Assembly: GCA_902465495.1 (NCBI GenBank)
Contig: CABQND010000015.1
Location: forward strand, 1 to 38,005
DNA: 38,005 nt
Direction of reading: 5' to 3'
Origin: an uncultured Eubacteriales bacterium
GTDB taxonomy: Bacteria > Bacillota > Clostridia > Christensenellales > Borkfalkiaceae
A model generated the notes under the pieces. The model saw nothing but the letters and a program-made list of their open reading frames with translations. It was not told where the DNA came from and ran no database searches. The position numbers and the translations under genes were made by a program. The first letter of the stretch is position 1. Each line of letters opens with the position of its first letter. Shown piece by piece: positions 16,106-24,388 of the stretch.

Positions 16106-17143
16106 ATGAAAAAATTTCTAGCTTCGGTACTAGGTGCCGCAATGGTTGTTTCTTCATTTGCTCTTTTTGCCGGATGCGGAGGCGCGAAAATTTATATTGA
16201 CGGAAACTTTAAAGAAGAGGCTTCTGCGGAACAGGTTGAAACTTTAAAATCGACAGTCCGCGGTTTTTCATCAAATTATGCAGGCGATACATCTGCCGAT
16301 GATTGGAAATATGGGATTCGCATGATAACTGACGGTAAAAATAATATGCAAATGTCCCTGTCTTTGGGTGAAAAATCGATGAATATGACGGCAAATATGG
16401 ATGCCGATATTGATATGAATTTTTCAATGGCAAAAACGGCGGAAAAATTGGATTACGGATATGGCGGTAAATTTAATATTGGTTTTGAATTTGCGGAGAT
16501 GACGCAATCGGCGCAATATTCCGCATCCATGAAGGGGAATATTTACGGCAATAAAACAGAACTTTATTTTGATGGTTCCGTTAAGGCATCTTTGGGTGAA
16601 GAAAACGGAATGGATTTAAGTGGTAAATATAAGTTTACTACTGATGAGACAATATACGATTCTATCAATGAAGCGCTTTCAACGGTGTTTTCCGGCGTTT
16701 CATTGGATATGGATTCGCCGGCAGAGAATGCCGAAAATTTTATTGATGAAATGTTTGCGTATTCAGGCGCAAAGGTGTACATAGATGACAGCGACGCTGA
16801 AGAAACCAAAGTAAAGATCAGTGTTGACAAAACTGCTTATCTTGAATCATCTTTTGCGGGCAACGGCGTGATTACAGAGGATGTTGTTGCGGAAATTGTT
16901 GGCGCTATGGATTTTAAAACAGCGGACTATTATCTTTCGTTTAACAAGACGACAGGCGTGATAACCGGTTATGGCGGGGTTTTTGATGTCTCGCTTAAAA
17001 ATGTTTCTATAGATTTAGGGGCTGAAGGATCTTCAGTAATGTCTTTCAATATGTCAATGGACGTTGATTATTCCGCCTGGGTTCTGTTGAGTGATGATGC
17101 TGTTGTTGCGCCTGAGGATATTGCAGATTATGTCGCGGCGTAA
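16106..17143 (+). CDS. Predicted secreted lipoprotein of unknown function
   Basis: A 345-residue precursor with a type II signal peptide: MKKF, a hydrophobic stretch, and lipobox FAGC with the acylated Cys24. The mature part has no Cys and is rich in alternating polar/hydrophobic segments with many Met, Ser, Asp and Asn residues (MQMSLSLGEKSMNMTANM, MDADIDMNFSMAK), a pattern of long amphipathic beta strands such as those of open-barrel lipoproteins like LolA/LppX; that fold is my inference. GGAAGGAGGGG lies a few bases before the ATG, and promoter and terminator are strong, so expression is likely high. It would be processed by the Lgt and LspA encoded at the start of this window. No domain family recognised. 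Confidence 0.85.
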   Translation: MKKFLASVLGAAMVVSSFALFAGCGGAKIYIDGNFKEEASAEQVETLKSTVRGFSSNYAGDTSADDWKYGIRMITDGKNNMQMSLSLGEKSMNMTANMDADIDMNFSMAKTAEKLDYGYGGKFNIGFEFAEMTQSAQYSASMKGNIYGNKTELYFDGSVKASLGEENGMDLSGKYKFTTDETIYDSINEALSTVFSGVSLDMDSPAENAENFIDEMFAYSGAKVYIDDSDAEETKVKISVDKTAYLESSFAGNGVITEDVVAEIVGAMDFKTADYYLSFNKTTGVITGYGGVFDVSLKNVSIDLGAEGSSVMSFNMSMDVDYSAWVLLSDDAVVAPEDIADYVAA

Positions 17144-17177
17144 GATGTTTGAAGTTAAGAGAATTTAATGTTTACCG

Positions 17178-17221
17178 CGCGGTGCCTGTTGCTGATTTAT
17201 GGCAATAGACACCGCGTTTTT
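17178..17221 (+). terminator. Terminator of the lipoprotein gene
   Basis: CGCGGTG (17178-17184) pairs with CACCGCG (17210-17216), with inner CTGTTGC/GGCAATAG complementarity, followed by TTTTTAA. Confidence 0.8.
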
Positions 17222-17240
17222 AATGATTTTCTAAAAAGCA

Positions 17241-17273
17241 AAAAAGAGAACGGTTTAGGCCGTTCTCTTTTAA
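17241..17273 (-). terminator. Bidirectional terminator, serving serA
   Basis: GAGAACGG (17246-17253) pairs with CCGTTCTC (17260-17267). A and T runs flank both sides, so it works on either strand; on the minus strand it ends the serC-serA operon. Confidence 0.85.
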
Positions 17274-17310
17274 AATTTTGTTTAAGTAATTTAATTTATA
17301 GTTTTTTCTG

Positions 17311-18468
17311 TTAAGCAAAGACGCGCACGCGAATTACGCAATCCAGCTTTTTGATTTCTTCGATCACCTTTTCGGTCAGAGGCTGGTCAAGATCTACGAT
17401 CATGTAAGCCATTTCTTTTTTGGATTTATCTTGCAAGTTAGCGATATTGATGTTTGCAGAAGAGATGATTGTCGTGATTTTAGAGATAACGCCCTCTTCG
17501 TTTTTGTGCATAACGCACGCGCGTGCAGCAGAAGTACGGGGTGCGCAAACGTCAGGGAAATTTACGCTGTGCGTAATGTTTCCGTTTTCGATATAATCGA
17601 CGAGTTCGCGCGCCGCCATTGCTGCGCAGTTGTCTTCCGCTTCGGGCGTGCTGGCGCCGAGGTGAGGGACGCAGATCACGTTCTGTACACCGATAAGTTC
17701 TTCGGTAGGGAAATCAGTAATGTAACGTTCCAGTTTTCCGCTCTCGATCGCCGCAAGTACAGCCGCAGTATCGACGAGTTCACCGCGCGAATTATTGATA
17801 AGGACGGAACCTTCTTTCATCTTGGCGAAAGCATCGGTGTTGAACATGTTTTCGGTAGAAGGAGTAAGCGGAACATGAACGGTTATGAAATCAGCGTTTT
17901 TGAGAAGTGTATCAAGGTCTGCTGTCTGAACTCTGTTATCGAGGTGAAGAGCGCCTTGTACGGAGAGATACGGATCATAGCCGATAACTTTCATTCCGAG
18001 GTCGGCAGCTGCATTGGCCACCATTACGCCGATTGCTCCAAGTCCGATCACGCCCAAAGTTTTGCCGAGTATCTCATGACCGACGAATTTGGATTTGCCT
18101 TTTTCGACGGCTTTGGAAATACCTTCGGTGCCTTTCAATGTTTTGACCCATTCAATCGCGTCTACGATTTTTCGGCCGCCGAGGAAAAGTTCGCAAAGGA
18201 CCAGCTCTTTTACAGCATTGGCGTTCGCGCCGGGTGTATTAAATACGACAATTCCTTTTTCCGAACATTTGGGAACGGGAATATTGTTTGTGCCCGCACC
18301 TGCGCGTGCTACTGCGAGGAGTTCGTCGTTGAGAGGGTATTCATGCATATTAAAACTGCGAAGCATGATACCGTCGGGGTTTTTGACGTTGTCCGAAAAG
18401 ACATAATTTTGAGGGAATTCCTTGTCGGCGACTTCGCTGATTGCATTTAATTTCAGTATATCGGGCAT
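17311..18468 (-). CDS. serA: D-3-phosphoglycerate dehydrogenase
   Basis: Oxidises 3-phosphoglycerate with NAD as the first step of serine synthesis. The Rossmann motif GLGAIG is at 142-147, and the catalytic Arg228 (NNSRGE), Glu256 (FPTEE) and His269 (VPHLGAS) are present. Residues 310-385 form an ACT domain, the usual site of serine feedback. At 385 residues it is the short form, and the loop between the catalytic Glu and His is about ten residues shorter than in the E. coli enzyme. It follows serC by 20 bases on the same strand; GGAGATCAT upstream of the ATG supplies the ribosome-binding site. Confidence 0.95.
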   Translation of the reverse strand: MPDILKLNAISEVADKEFPQNYVFSDNVKNPDGIMLRSFNMHEYPLNDELLAVARAGAGTNNIPVPKCSEKGIVVFNTPGANANAVKELVLCELFLGGRKIVDAIEWVKTLKGTEGISKAVEKGKSKFVGHEILGKTLGVIGLGAIGVMVANAAADLGMKVIGYDPYLSVQGALHLDNRVQTADLDTLLKNADFITVHVPLTPSTENMFNTDAFAKMKEGSVLINNSRGELVDTAAVLAAIESGKLERYITDFPTEELIGVQNVICVPHLGASTPEAEDNCAAMAARELVDYIENGNITHSVNFPDVCAPRTSAARACVMHKNEEGVISKITTIISSANINIANLQDKSKKEMAYMIVDLDQPLTEKVIEEIKKLDCVIRVRVFA

Positions 18469-18488
18469 AGTATGATCTCCTTTCGCCG

Positions 18489-19562
18489 TCAGGCGTTTTC
18501 CTTTTCAAATTTTTTCATGAATTCGATAAGCTTTTTCACGCCTTCGACAGGCATCGCGTTATAAATGGAGGCGCGCATGCCGCCGACAAGACGATGTCCT
18601 TTCAGAGTGACCAAGCCTTCTGCTTTTGCCTCTTTAACAAATTTTTCATCCATTTCCTTAGAAGGGGTTACGAAAGGTACGTTCATGATGGAGCGGAATT
18701 CTTTGACAACGCTGTTGGTGTAGAAAGAAGAGTTGTCAATGAAGTCATACAGCAAACCCGCTTTGTACTCATTGATCTTATTGATTTCTTTGACGCCGCC
18801 TAATTTTTTGAGATGGCGCAAGACAAGGTTCGCCATATAGATAGAGAAACAAGGAGGAGTATTGTAAAGGGAACCGTTGTCCGCCTGCGTTTTCCATTTC
18901 AGCATTGTCGGGCAGATGGGCAGAGGGTTTTCGATAAGGTCTTTGCGAGCAATGACGATTGTGACGCCTGCAGGAGCAAGGTTTTTCTGTGCGCCCGCAT
19001 AAATAACGCCAAATTTATTTACGTCGATTTCACGGGAAAGAATTTCCGAGCTCATATCGCAAACCAAGGGCGCTTTCGTTTCGGGGAACTTTACATAGCG
19101 TGTTCCGAAAATGGTGTTATTTGAGGTGATATGCACATAATCGGCGTCGTCATTGAAAGCGATTTTATCGACGTCAGGAATATATGTATATGTTTTGTCT
19201 TCGGAAGATGCCACGCAACGTGCTTCGCCATAGATCTTACCTTCCTGCCATGCTTTTTTTGCAAAGTTACCGGTTACGATGTAATCAGCTTTTCCGGTGT
19301 GCATGAGGTTGAGAGGGATCGCGGCAAATTGTTGGCTTGCACCGCCTTGCACGAACAGGACGCAATAGTTTTCGGGGATGTTCATGAGTTCGCGAAGATT
19401 TGCTTCTGCTTCTTCCACGATGGGGGCAAATGCTTTATCGCGGTGGCTGATCTCCGTAACGCTCATGCCGGTGCCAGCAAAGTCGAGGAACTCTTTTTGC
19501 GCTTCTTCCAAAACTTCGAGGGGAAGCATGGAAGGACCTGCCGAAAAATTGTAAACTCTCAT
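18489..19562 (-). CDS. serC: Phosphoserine aminotransferase
   Basis: Transaminates 3-phosphohydroxypyruvate, the SerA product, to phosphoserine using PLP. It starts with the family signature VYNFSAGPSMLP, has QGGASQQFA (PLP-phosphate loop), CDMSSEILSR and the PLP lysine in GAQKNLAPAG at Lys193. The 357 residues are the standard size. AAGGAG lies nine bases before the ATG. No serB phosphatase is seen in the window, so the last step must be encoded elsewhere. The long open frames on the opposite strand of serA/serC are shadows. Confidence 0.96.
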   Translation of the reverse strand: MRVYNFSAGPSMLPLEVLEEAQKEFLDFAGTGMSVTEISHRDKAFAPIVEEAEANLRELMNIPENYCVLFVQGGASQQFAAIPLNLMHTGKADYIVTGNFAKKAWQEGKIYGEARCVASSEDKTYTYIPDVDKIAFNDDADYVHITSNNTIFGTRYVKFPETKAPLVCDMSSEILSREIDVNKFGVIYAGAQKNLAPAGVTIVIARKDLIENPLPICPTMLKWKTQADNGSLYNTPPCFSIYMANLVLRHLKKLGGVKEINKINEYKAGLLYDFIDNSSFYTNSVVKEFRSIMNVPFVTPSKEMDEKFVKEAKAEGLVTLKGHRLVGGMRASIYNAMPVEGVKKLIEFMKKFEKENA

Positions 19563-19607
19563 ATCAAAAACTCCTTCGGAATTTATTTTTCAAAAGATAT
19601 CCTCATT

Positions 19608-19636
19608 ATTATACAATAATACGCAATTTTTGACAA
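19608..19636 (-). promoter_or_regulatory. Strong sigA promoter of serC-serA
   Basis: On the minus strand, TTGTCA (19631-19636), a 17-base spacer, and a perfect TATAAT (19608-19613). It faces away from the promoter at 19738, with about 100 bases between the two. Confidence 0.8.
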
Positions 19637-19737
19637 GCCTTTCAGGCGCTCAATCGAAGTAAACAAAAATTTTTTTGATTTTATTGAATCGGGTATAAAA
19701 AGTTATCCGGTTTGTCAAAAAATAATCGAAGAAAGTA

Positions 19738-19766
19738 TTTACTTTTTTTGCAAAATATAGTAAAAT
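19738..19766 (+). promoter_or_regulatory. Predicted sigA promoter of the 606-residue coiled-coil gene
   Basis: TTTACT (19738-19743), a 17-base spacer, and TAAAAT (19761-19766). Confidence 0.6.
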
Positions 19767-19783
19767 ATAAAAAAGAACATCTC

Positions 19784-19801
19784 TCGCCGGAATGCCGGCG
19801 A
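19784..19801 (+). other. Perfect hairpin in the 5' leader of the coiled-coil gene
   Basis: TCGCCGG (19784-19790) and CCGGCGA (19795-19801) form a perfect seven-pair GC-rich stem with a four-base loop, about 15 bases downstream of the predicted transcription start and 30 bases before the ATG. There is no T run after it, so it is not a terminator; it could stabilise the mRNA 5' end or bind a protein. Confidence 0.5.
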
Positions 19802-19831
19802 ATTGAGGCGTTAAGCTTCAAGGGGGGCTCT

Positions 19832-21652
19832 ATGTCAGAATCGTTTCAGCAAAAAATGAACGGCCTTACTCCCGTGGAGAGGCTCAAAGCGACGGATAAA
19901 TATTTAACCGAAATGCGTGGCGTCCTCGCTTCGATGGAAGAGATTGCGGCTTTGCGTGAAAAGCGTGGAGAAGCGGCTTCCGATGAATTCGGCGGGTACA
20001 AAAGATCTACGGTTGAAAAATTTGTGGCGGAGCTTGAAAAACAAAAAGAGAGTATCTTGGCAGAAATCGCACGTGAAGAACAGAAGTCTGCGGATCGTCT
20101 TGCCCGTGAGCGCGCGGAGCGTGAACGTTTAATGCGGGAAAAGCGTGCGCTTGAACAAGCGGCAAATGTTCCAGCCGCCAAAGCGGAAGAAAATAATAAG
20201 GCAATATCCGAGCTTTCTAAAAAGGTTGACTCGATGGCGATAACGCCGCAAGATAATGCTCTTACAGGTTTTCGTAAAGGAGACGCTTCGCTTGCAATAG
20301 AAAGCATGTATGCGGGACTTTCAATGGATATTGAAAAAATGCGAGATGACGTCCTGCAAGAGCTGAAATATTCTTATAAACAGGATATGGCAATTTACGA
20401 CGATCTTTCCGCTAAGATCGAAGCGATAAAACCGACGGATACAGCGGCAATTGAGGAAACGTTGAAGCCTTTGGGTGAAAATATCAACGCGATGAGCGGA
20501 AGTATATCGGCTTTGGATGAAAAAATCAATGCGCTTGCTCCTGTGGATTATGATCGTTTGGCGGGTGAAGTTGCGGCGAAGGTAATCACAGAAGGAATCA
20601 ACTATGATGTTTTGGCGCAGCATATTGTCGGTATAATGACGGGGGCTGCGGCAGGGGCCGTTGCAAGCAAGCCGGAGGCAGATATCGCGAACCTTGAACG
20701 TAAAGTTGATGATTTGAAAGATACGTTGAACGGAGCGATCAGTGTCAAACAGATGCCCGAGTTCCGCCGTCTGGATGTTTTGATAGCGGATTATTTGCGT
20801 ACGCTTTCGTATGATATGATTCCCGATCTTTTGATAACGGCAAATTCTATTCGCGATATGGCGAACCGTTATATTGTAAGCGGAAATATTCTGCGTGGCG
20901 AAACAATGTTATCCGATCTTCGTCAACGTTTATCGCGCGTAAATGTTTGGGGAGCAAGTGCGCTTGTGGCAATTTCGGATGCGGTCAATGCAAACAATTT
21001 GCCGTTGACATATTCGGCAGAAGCGATGCAAGCGTTTTTGGAAGCTGTGCGCGCATTTGAACAAAGTCCTGCGCTTCCGCAGGATGAAACGGTGCGCGAG
21101 CTTTTGCAGACGAAAAAGGCATTTCTGTGTGATACCGATGTGGAATCCATGGATCGTGACACGTATGCAGAGATGCTGGATATTCGCGAGTCGTTGGGAG
21201 ATGCTGTACCGGAAAAGGGTACTATCGATAGCTTAAACGCGTTAAAGAAAGAGCTTATGTCGTTTAATCTTTCTTATTTTATAGATTTTACTCCGGCTGT
21301 TCCGGAAGAGCAGCAAGAGACAGGGGCGACATCTGTGGATACGCAAGCTATTCTTGATGCAATTGCGAAATTGGGGACAAATGTGGCGGTTCAGCCGCAA
21401 AGCAGTACTGTTGCAACAGATGAACAAGCGCAGGCGCGTTTGGAAGCATTGTCTCAAAATCGTAGCGTACCGAATGTAAAGAAACGAGTTCTTCGCCCTG
21501 CGGTGTCCGGTAAGGATAATCGCGTGGAAAAGACAGATCAGCCTTTGCGTACGGTAAAACGCAAATTGGTAACAGGCGCGGAAGAAAACTCATTATCCAA
21601 ACAAGTTGTGGATGAACTCGCACAAAAGATTGCGAATAGCAGAATGAAATAA
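19832..21652 (+). CDS. Large coiled-coil protein of unknown function (606 residues)
   Basis: I do not recognise this protein. Residues 10-130 are strongly heptad-like and charged (EELEKQKESILAEIAREE style), followed by a second helical region to about 290 with repeated Ile/Leu-spaced motifs (IEETLKPLGENINAMSGSISALDEKINAL). Residues 310-480 look like a folded helical domain (RRLDVLIADYLRTLSYDMIP, MANRYIVSGNILRGETMLSDLRQRL). The C-terminal 90 residues are low-complexity and end basic. No signal peptide or membrane segment is visible, so it is probably cytoplasmic. AGGGGGG five bases before ATG 19832 fixes the start; a TTG at 19712 lies upstream of the promoter. It is the only gene between its promoter and RNase J. 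Confidence 0.8.
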   Translation: MSESFQQKMNGLTPVERLKATDKYLTEMRGVLASMEEIAALREKRGEAASDEFGGYKRSTVEKFVAELEKQKESILAEIAREEQKSADRLARERAERERLMREKRALEQAANVPAAKAEENNKAISELSKKVDSMAITPQDNALTGFRKGDASLAIESMYAGLSMDIEKMRDDVLQELKYSYKQDMAIYDDLSAKIEAIKPTDTAAIEETLKPLGENINAMSGSISALDEKINALAPVDYDRLAGEVAAKVITEGINYDVLAQHIVGIMTGAAAGAVASKPEADIANLERKVDDLKDTLNGAISVKQMPEFRRLDVLIADYLRTLSYDMIPDLLITANSIRDMANRYIVSGNILRGETMLSDLRQRLSRVNVWGASALVAISDAVNANNLPLTYSAEAMQAFLEAVRAFEQSPALPQDETVRELLQTKKAFLCDTDVESMDRDTYAEMLDIRESLGDAVPEKGTIDSLNALKKELMSFNLSYFIDFTPAVPEEQQETGATSVDTQAILDAIAKLGTNVAVQPQSSTVATDEQAQARLEALSQNRSVPNVKKRVLRPAVSGKDNRVEKTDQPLRTVKRKLVTGAEENSLSKQVVDELAQKIANSRMK

Positions 21653-21731
21653 AGACGCCTTGGTGGATGTCTGAAAAATATAAGGATTTCAAGCCGGATT
21701 TCGGCAGTGGAGCCGTTTAAACGGAAGAAGA

Positions 21732-21754
21732 GGGCTGAATGGCGCATTCAGCCC
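21732..21754 (+). terminator. Ten-pair hairpin between the coiled-coil gene and rnj
   Basis: GGGCTGAATG (21732-21741) pairs perfectly with CATTCAGCCC (21745-21754) around a three-base loop. The following tract (CTTTGTTGTGTTT) is only moderately U-rich, so it may be a leaky terminator or an RNA-processing element. It lies upstream of the start chosen for rnj. Confidence 0.55.
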
Positions 21755-21793
21755 CTTTGTTGTGTTTCCGGCAAGGTCAAAGGAGTTGAGGAG

Positions 21794-23647
21794 TTGAAAC
21801 AGAAGCAAGAAAACGTGAATCGTCCGAAAAAGGGCGGGGCGACGCGTGCCGAATTCCCCCAGTTTTTAGGGAATGCGAAAGAAGCCGCAAAGCAGCAACC
21901 AAACATTACAGAGAAAGCAAAGCTGCGCGAAGAAAAAAGTAATGTCCTGCCGACCCAAAAACAGAAAAGACCGGTAAAAAGAGGAAGAAGCAGAAATCCG
22001 CTGAAAGTAATCTTTTTGGGCGGTGTTGGTGAGATCGGGAAAAACATGACCGCTCTTGAATATGGCAATGACATTATCATTATTGATGCGGGACTCACAT
22101 TTCCGGATGAAGAGCTTCCGGGAATCGATTTGGTAATACCCGATATTTCATATTTGGTAACGAATAAACAAAAGGTACGCGGGCTTTTGATCACGCACGG
22201 GCACGAGGACCACGTCGGCGGGATCGCATATCTTTTAAAAGAGATCAATTGTCCTGTTTACGGGACGAAGTTGACGCTGGCGCTTGCGGACAATAAGTTG
22301 CGCGAGCAGCACATCAATAAGGCGCAGCTTTGCTGTATTAAACCCGGAGATAAAATCAAACTTGGTTGTTTTAATATTGAGTTTATCAATGTCAATCATT
22401 CAATCGCGGGAGCTGTTGCGCTTTGCATCGATACGCCGCAAGGAAGAGTTTTTCACAGCGGAGATTTTAAGATCGACCTCACTCCCGTGGCGGGCAAACA
22501 GATCGATCTGACGCGAATTGCCGAGATCGGCAGGGAAGGTGTTAACCTTCTTCTGTGTGAATCCACCAATGTCGAACGTCTGGGATATACGATGAGTGAA
22601 ACGGTGGTTGGAACCACATTGGATCATCTCTTTTCCGAGAACGCGAACAGGCGCATTATTGTTGCAACTTTTGCGTCAAATGTACATCGTTTGCAGCAGA
22701 TCGTCGATCTTGCGGCAAAATATAGGAGAAAGGTCGCACTTTCCGGCAGAAGCATGCTGAACGTTGTCGATGCTTCGACAAAGATCGGCGAATTGACTAT
22801 TCCGGAAGGGGTTTTGATCGACGTTGAAAAGATCAAAAATTATTTTGATCGTGAAATCGTAATCGTTTCCACTGGAAGCCAGGGCGAGCCGATGAGCGCA
22901 CTTACGCGAATGGCTTCGGGCGAATTTAATAAGGTTACGGTTGGTGCCAATGACACGATCATTATTTCAGCAAGTCCTATTCCGGGCAACGAAAAGATGA
23001 TCTATAAAGTGATCAATAATCTGTACCGCAAGGGTGCCAATGTTGTGTACGAATCGCTGGAAAAGATCCACGTTTCGGGACACGCATGCCAAGAAGAACT
23101 GAAAATGCTTCACTCACTGCTTAAGCCAAAGTTTTTCATTCCCGTGCACGGTGAATATCGGCACCTGAAACGTCATGCGCAGCTTGCCATGAGCCTTGGA
23201 ATGAGTGAAAATAATATTCTTCTTGCGGACATTGGGAATTGCGTGGAACTCACGCGCGATACGATGCAGTTTGGCGAAAGTGTTTCTTCGGGTTCGCGGC
23301 TTGTGGACGGCGGAAATTTGGAAGATCGAGAAAACAGCGTGGTCATGAAAGACAGAAAGCATCTTTCTGAGGACGGAATATTTGTGATTACAGCGTGTGT
23401 GTCTGAGCGCAGCGGCGATCTTTTGAGTGATCCGATCGTTGTCAATCGCGGCTTTGTAATGCCTGAAAACGCTGATTACATTTCCGAAATCAAACGGATT
23501 GCGATCAACTGCGCAAGTCAGACGGACGTCCGTCGTGACGTGGACAACACCGAGCTGGCGGCGGCGATTAAAAAATCAGTGAAGAACTTTATTTATCGTA
23601 AGACCAAACAAAATCCCGTGATCATGGCAAATATCGTTCGTATCTGA
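21794..23647 (+). CDS. rnj: Ribonuclease J
   Basis: Metallo-beta-lactamase/beta-CASP nuclease with 5'-3' exonuclease and endonuclease activity, central to mRNA decay in Firmicutes. The zinc site HGHEDH is at 135-140, with HSGDFKID, the beta-CASP block (ATFASNVHRLQQIV, TGSQGEPMSAL) and HVSGHACQEEL downstream; the C-terminus resembles the usual dimerisation domain. A Lys/Arg/Gln-rich extension of about 69 residues precedes the catalytic core, a feature of some clostridial RNase J. The start is probably TTG 21794, with AAAGGAG eight bases upstream; a GTG at 21707 would place the hairpin at 21732-21754 inside the gene. Total length is about 617 residues. Confidence 0.93.
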   Translation: MKQKQENVNRPKKGGATRAEFPQFLGNAKEAAKQQPNITEKAKLREEKSNVLPTQKQKRPVKRGRSRNPLKVIFLGGVGEIGKNMTALEYGNDIIIIDAGLTFPDEELPGIDLVIPDISYLVTNKQKVRGLLITHGHEDHVGGIAYLLKEINCPVYGTKLTLALADNKLREQHINKAQLCCIKPGDKIKLGCFNIEFINVNHSIAGAVALCIDTPQGRVFHSGDFKIDLTPVAGKQIDLTRIAEIGREGVNLLLCESTNVERLGYTMSETVVGTTLDHLFSENANRRIIVATFASNVHRLQQIVDLAAKYRRKVALSGRSMLNVVDASTKIGELTIPEGVLIDVEKIKNYFDREIVIVSTGSQGEPMSALTRMASGEFNKVTVGANDTIIISASPIPGNEKMIYKVINNLYRKGANVVYESLEKIHVSGHACQEELKMLHSLLKPKFFIPVHGEYRHLKRHAQLAMSLGMSENNILLADIGNCVELTRDTMQFGESVSSGSRLVDGGNLEDRENSVVMKDRKHLSEDGIFVITACVSERSGDLLSDPIVVNRGFVMPENADYISEIKRIAINCASQTDVRRDVDNTELAAAIKKSVKNFIYRKTKQNPVIMANIVRI

Positions 23648-23661
23648 TGAAAAAGCGCGAG

Positions 23662-23704
23662 AGGAACGGCAACAAAAATTCGAAAAGGTTTTGTTGTCGT
23701 TCCT
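23662..23704 (+). terminator. Long stem-loop after rnj
   Basis: A 16-pair stem (23662-23677 with 23689-23704, one wobble) around an 11-base loop, followed by TATC rather than a T run. It may act as a terminator with its own T-rich right arm or as a 3' stabiliser. Confidence 0.65.
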
Positions 23705-23725
23705 TATCAAAAGAGAAAGTAATTT

Positions 23726-24346
23726 ATGGATTTTTTAAAAACGTTGCCGTTTCGGTTGGATGATCGTTTGGTGAGCCTTCGCGATCGTGCAAAGGGAAGG
23801 CGTGATCCTGCGACGGAAGATGAAACATTGGCATTGTTGCTTACGGTGGCGCGTATGCGAGCGCCGAGGCGTATTTTAGAGATCGGAACAGCGGAAGGAT
23901 TGTCGTCGACCGCTCTTTTGCTGGAATGTACGGAGGCACGCCTTACTACGATTGAAGTGGAAGAATCGTTGTGGCGGAGCGCAAAAGAGAATTTTGCCGC
24001 ATTTGGTGTAGCAGACCGAGCAAATGCACTCTTAGCCGATGCCGGTGACGTGCTCCCTTCATTAGAGGAACAGTTTGATTTAATCTTTCTGGATGGCCCG
24101 AAAGCGCAATATATTCACTATTTACCCGAACTCAAACGCTTATTGACTCCGCGCGGCGTTTTATTTGCTGATGATGTTTTATTGTACGGTTGGGTCAGCG
24201 GACGTGAAGAAGTACCGTATAAACGCCGTTCCATAGTCGAGCGTTTACGTGAATATTTGCGTGCGGTTCGCGACGATCCGGATTTTGCAACTACTATTCT
24301 CGAAGTAGGAGAAGGGGTTGCAATTTCTGTTTTACGCGGCAGATGA
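23726..24346 (+). CDS. trmR: tRNA 5-hydroxyuridine methyltransferase (TrmR-like O-methyltransferase)
   Basis: A SAM-dependent class I methyltransferase of the small COMT family, 206 residues. The SAM loop is ILEIGTAEGLSS (about 50-61), followed by TTIEVEE for ribose contact and IFLDGPKAQY with the metal-ligand region. In Bacillus, TrmR methylates 5-hydroxyuridine at position 34 of tRNAs to 5-methoxyuridine, and its gene lies next to the U32-peptidase genes that install the hydroxyl. The next gene here is such a U32 peptidase, which supports the specific call; without it, a generic O-methyltransferase would be all that could be said. Confidence 0.8.
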   Translation: MDFLKTLPFRLDDRLVSLRDRAKGRRDPATEDETLALLLTVARMRAPRRILEIGTAEGLSSTALLLECTEARLTTIEVEESLWRSAKENFAAFGVADRANALLADAGDVLPSLEEQFDLIFLDGPKAQYIHYLPELKRLLTPRGVLFADDVLLYGWVSGREEVPYKRRSIVERLREYLRAVRDDPDFATTILEVGEGVAISVLRGR

Positions 24347-24388
24347 GGAAGTTTTGAAGAAGATTTGAGAGATACCGAAGAGGTGATT

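Noticed and set aside
17431..18450. A 339-codon frame opposite serA, and similar long frames opposite serC and the second ABC gene (13744-14388)
   Set aside because: They mirror the coding strands of well-recognised genes, have no ribosome-binding site or family resemblance, and are antisense shadows.
19712..19831. An upstream TTG start adding 40 residues to the coiled-coil protein
   Set aside because: It lies upstream of the predicted promoter and lacks a ribosome-binding site, while ATG 19832 has AGGGGGG.
19563..19831. A riboswitch or T-box before serC or the coiled-coil gene
   Set aside because: No conserved T-box, glycine or SAM motifs; the only structure is the short hairpin at 19784-19801.
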